A stretch of DNA of 7,625 nt from Elusimicrobiota bacterium (GTDB lineage: Bacteria; Elusimicrobiota; Elusimicrobia; Elusimicrobiales; UBA9959): assembly GCA_003450815.1 (NCBI GenBank), contig DMES01000048.1, positions 1 to 7,625 of the forward strand, written 5' to 3'. A program made the position numbers and the translations under genes. Below, piece by piece: positions 6,265-7,625 of the stretch. Positions within the stretch are counted from its first letter, which is position 1. Every line of letters begins with the position of its first letter. Below the pieces are notes generated by a model, which searched no databases, was not told the origin of the DNA, and saw nothing but the letters and a program-made list of their open reading frames with translations.

Positions 6265-6270
6265 AGCGTA

Positions 6271-6343
6271 TAGGGGATAGAGAAGAGGGGCTAGGGAAGG
6301 AGTTCCTTATCTCTCGCCCCTATCCCCTAGTCTCTAACCCCTG
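6271..6343. repeat. Imperfect inverted repeat of TAGGGGATAG-type units between two genes
   Basis: The left arm (6271-6302) is built from TAGGGG/TAGAGA-like units. The right arm (6311-6343), read on the opposite strand, carries nearly the same string, with matches at TAGAGA, AGGGG and TAGGG in the same order. As a hairpin, TAGGGGATA (6271-6279) pairs with TATCCCCTA (6321-6329), GGGGC (6287-6291) with GCCCC (6316-6320), and AAGG (6297-6300) with CCTT (6305-6308). There is no T-tract, so it is not a standard terminator. It fills nearly the whole gap between the aminopeptidase stop and the transporter start. It may be one copy of a dispersed intergenic repeat. Confidence 0.72.
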
Positions 6344-6351
6344 CTCCTATT

Positions 6352-7593
6352 ATGCCCACACTTCTTGCGGCTTTGAAAACTGAACGGGGGCGGCATGTGG
6401 CCGTCGCTGCGGGGCTCGCAGGCCTTTCGGCCACCTTCCTTTTCTGCGGCTACGAATTCATACGCTCACCTATAGAGTCCATATTTATAGATAATTTCGG
6501 AGCGGCCTCAAAACCTTACGCGCTGAGCTGCGTGCCGGTGATGATGGGGCTGCTCATATATCTATACGGCAGGGCTTTGTCGGCTTACGGCGGAGCGCGG
6601 TCCATGGCGGGGTCCATGCTTTTTGCATGCGCGGTGTTTGCCGCCGCCTATTTTTCTTTGGAGAGTCTGGGCCGGCCGCTGGTTTTTTTCCTGTATGTTT
6701 TCAAGGAATCCTATGTGGTGATAATTTCAGAGCAGTACTGGTCTTTTATAAACAGCGTGGTCAGGGATGAGGAAGGAAAGGTGTTTAACGGGCCGGTGGC
6801 GGGCCTGGGCGCTCTTGGCTCTTTGATAGGCGGTTTCCTGCTTGGCCATTATGCCGTGCGGCTGCACACGGAGTCTTTTATACTGCTATCAGCCGTCTGC
6901 TTTCTGCCTGCTATGGTGTTGATCTTGAAGGCTTATTCAAGCGCCGGGGAGCCCAGGCCGTCGGCGGATGAGGAGGGCGGTAAAAAGGGGCACATACACC
7001 TTGGCATACTCAGGGAGAACCGCACTGTTCTTTTTATAGCTTTAATTATTTTTGCCGCGCAGGTTGTGGCCACCGCCCTTGACCTGCGGTTCTCGTTACT
7101 GGTGCAGGATGCCCTGCCGGATAAGGATCTGCGCACGGCTTTCCTTGGCGGTTTCTGGATGAAGGTAAACATCTTCTCTTTTTCAATGCAGTTTATGCTT
7201 ACACCGCTTTTGTTGAGGTATTTGTCGGTGCGCCGCATACAGACCGCCATCCCGCTGATCCATATAGTTACCTGCGCTATGCTGCTAATCTATCCCAGCC
7301 TGTGGCTGGGCTCGGCGGCTTTTCTGCTGTTTAAAGGTATGGATTATTCTATTTTTCGCGCCTCAAAAGAAACCCTCTATATACCTTTCTCCTATGATAC
7401 GCGTTATCGCGCCAAGCAGGTGGCCGATGCGTTTACCTACAGATTTTCAAAGGGCTTTACTTCAATTGTGCTTTCCATTATTAAATCTTTCAGCGCGATA
7501 CCGGTTGCGGCTTACGCAGTCGTGGGATTTGTTTTTTCAGCCGCCTGGCTGGGCCTCGCGTTCCCGCTGACAGCGAAAAATAACAATAAGTGA
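6352..7593 (+). CDS. Polytopic membrane transporter, Npt1/Npt2-like (ATP/ADP translocase-related) MFS-fold protein
   Basis: The 413-residue product has about ten to twelve hydrophobic helices. A central charged loop (about 197-217, PRPSADEEGGKK) divides it into two halves, as in MFS-fold carriers. The C-terminal half contains KGMDYSIFRASKETLYIPFS and then YDTRYRAKQVADAFTYRFSKG. These resemble the conserved 'KE-x-LY-x-P' and 'YKAK-x-x-D-x-x-x-YR' stretches of the nucleotide (NTP/NDP) translocase family. It is shorter than true plastid or intracellular-parasite translocases (around 500 residues), and short free-living homologues have no established substrate, so nucleotide transport should not be assumed. 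No Shine-Dalgarno site precedes the ATG at 6352. The pyrimidine-rich right arm of the inverted repeat sits there instead, so initiation is unusual or downstream. It ends 32 nt before the window edge; nothing further is visible in 7594-7625. Confidence 0.72.
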   Translation: MPTLLAALKTERGRHVAVAAGLAGLSATFLFCGYEFIRSPIESIFIDNFGAASKPYALSCVPVMMGLLIYLYGRALSAYGGARSMAGSMLFACAVFAAAYFSLESLGRPLVFFLYVFKESYVVIISEQYWSFINSVVRDEEGKVFNGPVAGLGALGSLIGGFLLGHYAVRLHTESFILLSAVCFLPAMVLILKAYSSAGEPRPSADEEGGKKGHIHLGILRENRTVLFIALIIFAAQVVATALDLRFSLLVQDALPDKDLRTAFLGGFWMKVNIFSFSMQFMLTPLLLRYLSVRRIQTAIPLIHIVTCAMLLIYPSLWLGSAAFLLFKGMDYSIFRASKETLYIPFSYDTRYRAKQVADAFTYRFSKGFTSIVLSIIKSFSAIPVAAYAVVGFVFSAAWLGLAFPLTAKNNNK

Positions 7594-7625
7594 TAAACAT
7601 CGGTAATCATGGGTCTGCTGGACTT

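Noticed and set aside
6271..6343. CRISPR array or intrinsic terminator at the G-rich repeat
   Set aside because: The units are not regularly spaced with unique spacers, and no T-tract follows the hairpin, so neither label fits.

Overview
The window comes from a bacterium with a Gram-negative type envelope. It encodes a putative substrate-binding lipoprotein, a two-pass membrane histidine kinase and a polytopic transporter, with Shine-Dalgarno starts and ordinary intrinsic terminators. Taxonomy cannot be fixed from sequence alone. The mix of genes and the TAGGGGATAG-type intergenic repeat would fit an uncultured lineage such as Elusimicrobiota, but this is a weak guess. The left half (peptide, binding protein, YcaO and the sensor part of the kinase) looks more AT-rich than the right half (kinase output part, aminopeptidase, transporter), which suggests an accessory cassette placed against a more standard genomic background.

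Layout. Bases 1-194 hold the end of something upstream. A weakly supported reading frame ends at 148, a run of three hairpins lies at 108-185, and the last hairpin is a perfect intrinsic terminator. A good extended -10 promoter (192-219) then drives a tiny gene (244-426) for a 60-residue peptide with one hydrophobic N-terminal segment and a polar tail containing one Cys. A second terminator-like hairpin (479-509 plus a T-rich tract) follows. Next come three tightly packed genes: an OppA/DppA-type (SBP_bac_5) binding protein (555-2033, probably a lipoprotein whose signal peptide is encoded just upstream in the same frame), a YcaO-domain protein (2012-2992, overlapping the previous gene by 22 nt), and a membrane hybrid histidine kinase with two C-terminal receiver domains (2996-4978, 3 nt after the YcaO stop). 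After an 83-nt gap come an M29-family metallo-aminopeptidase (5062-6264) with a strong ribosome binding site, a G-rich/C-rich inverted repeat (6271-6343), and a 413-residue membrane protein resembling the Npt-type (ATP/ADP translocase-like) branch of MFS-fold carriers (6352-7593).

How the genes may work together. The notable unit is peptide + peptide-binding protein + YcaO + hybrid kinase. YcaO proteins activate backbone amides with ATP, typically to make azolines or thioamides in ribosomal peptides. SBP_bac_5 proteins bind peptides outside the cytoplasmic membrane, and no ABC permease or ATPase is present here. My inference is a peptide-signalling or surveillance system: the short peptide is made in excess from its own promoter and possibly modified by YcaO, and an extracytoplasmic binding protein presents a ligand to the small sensor domain of the kinase. 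Gene order, overlap and families are seen in the sequence; the functional link, and the peptide as YcaO substrate, are hypotheses.
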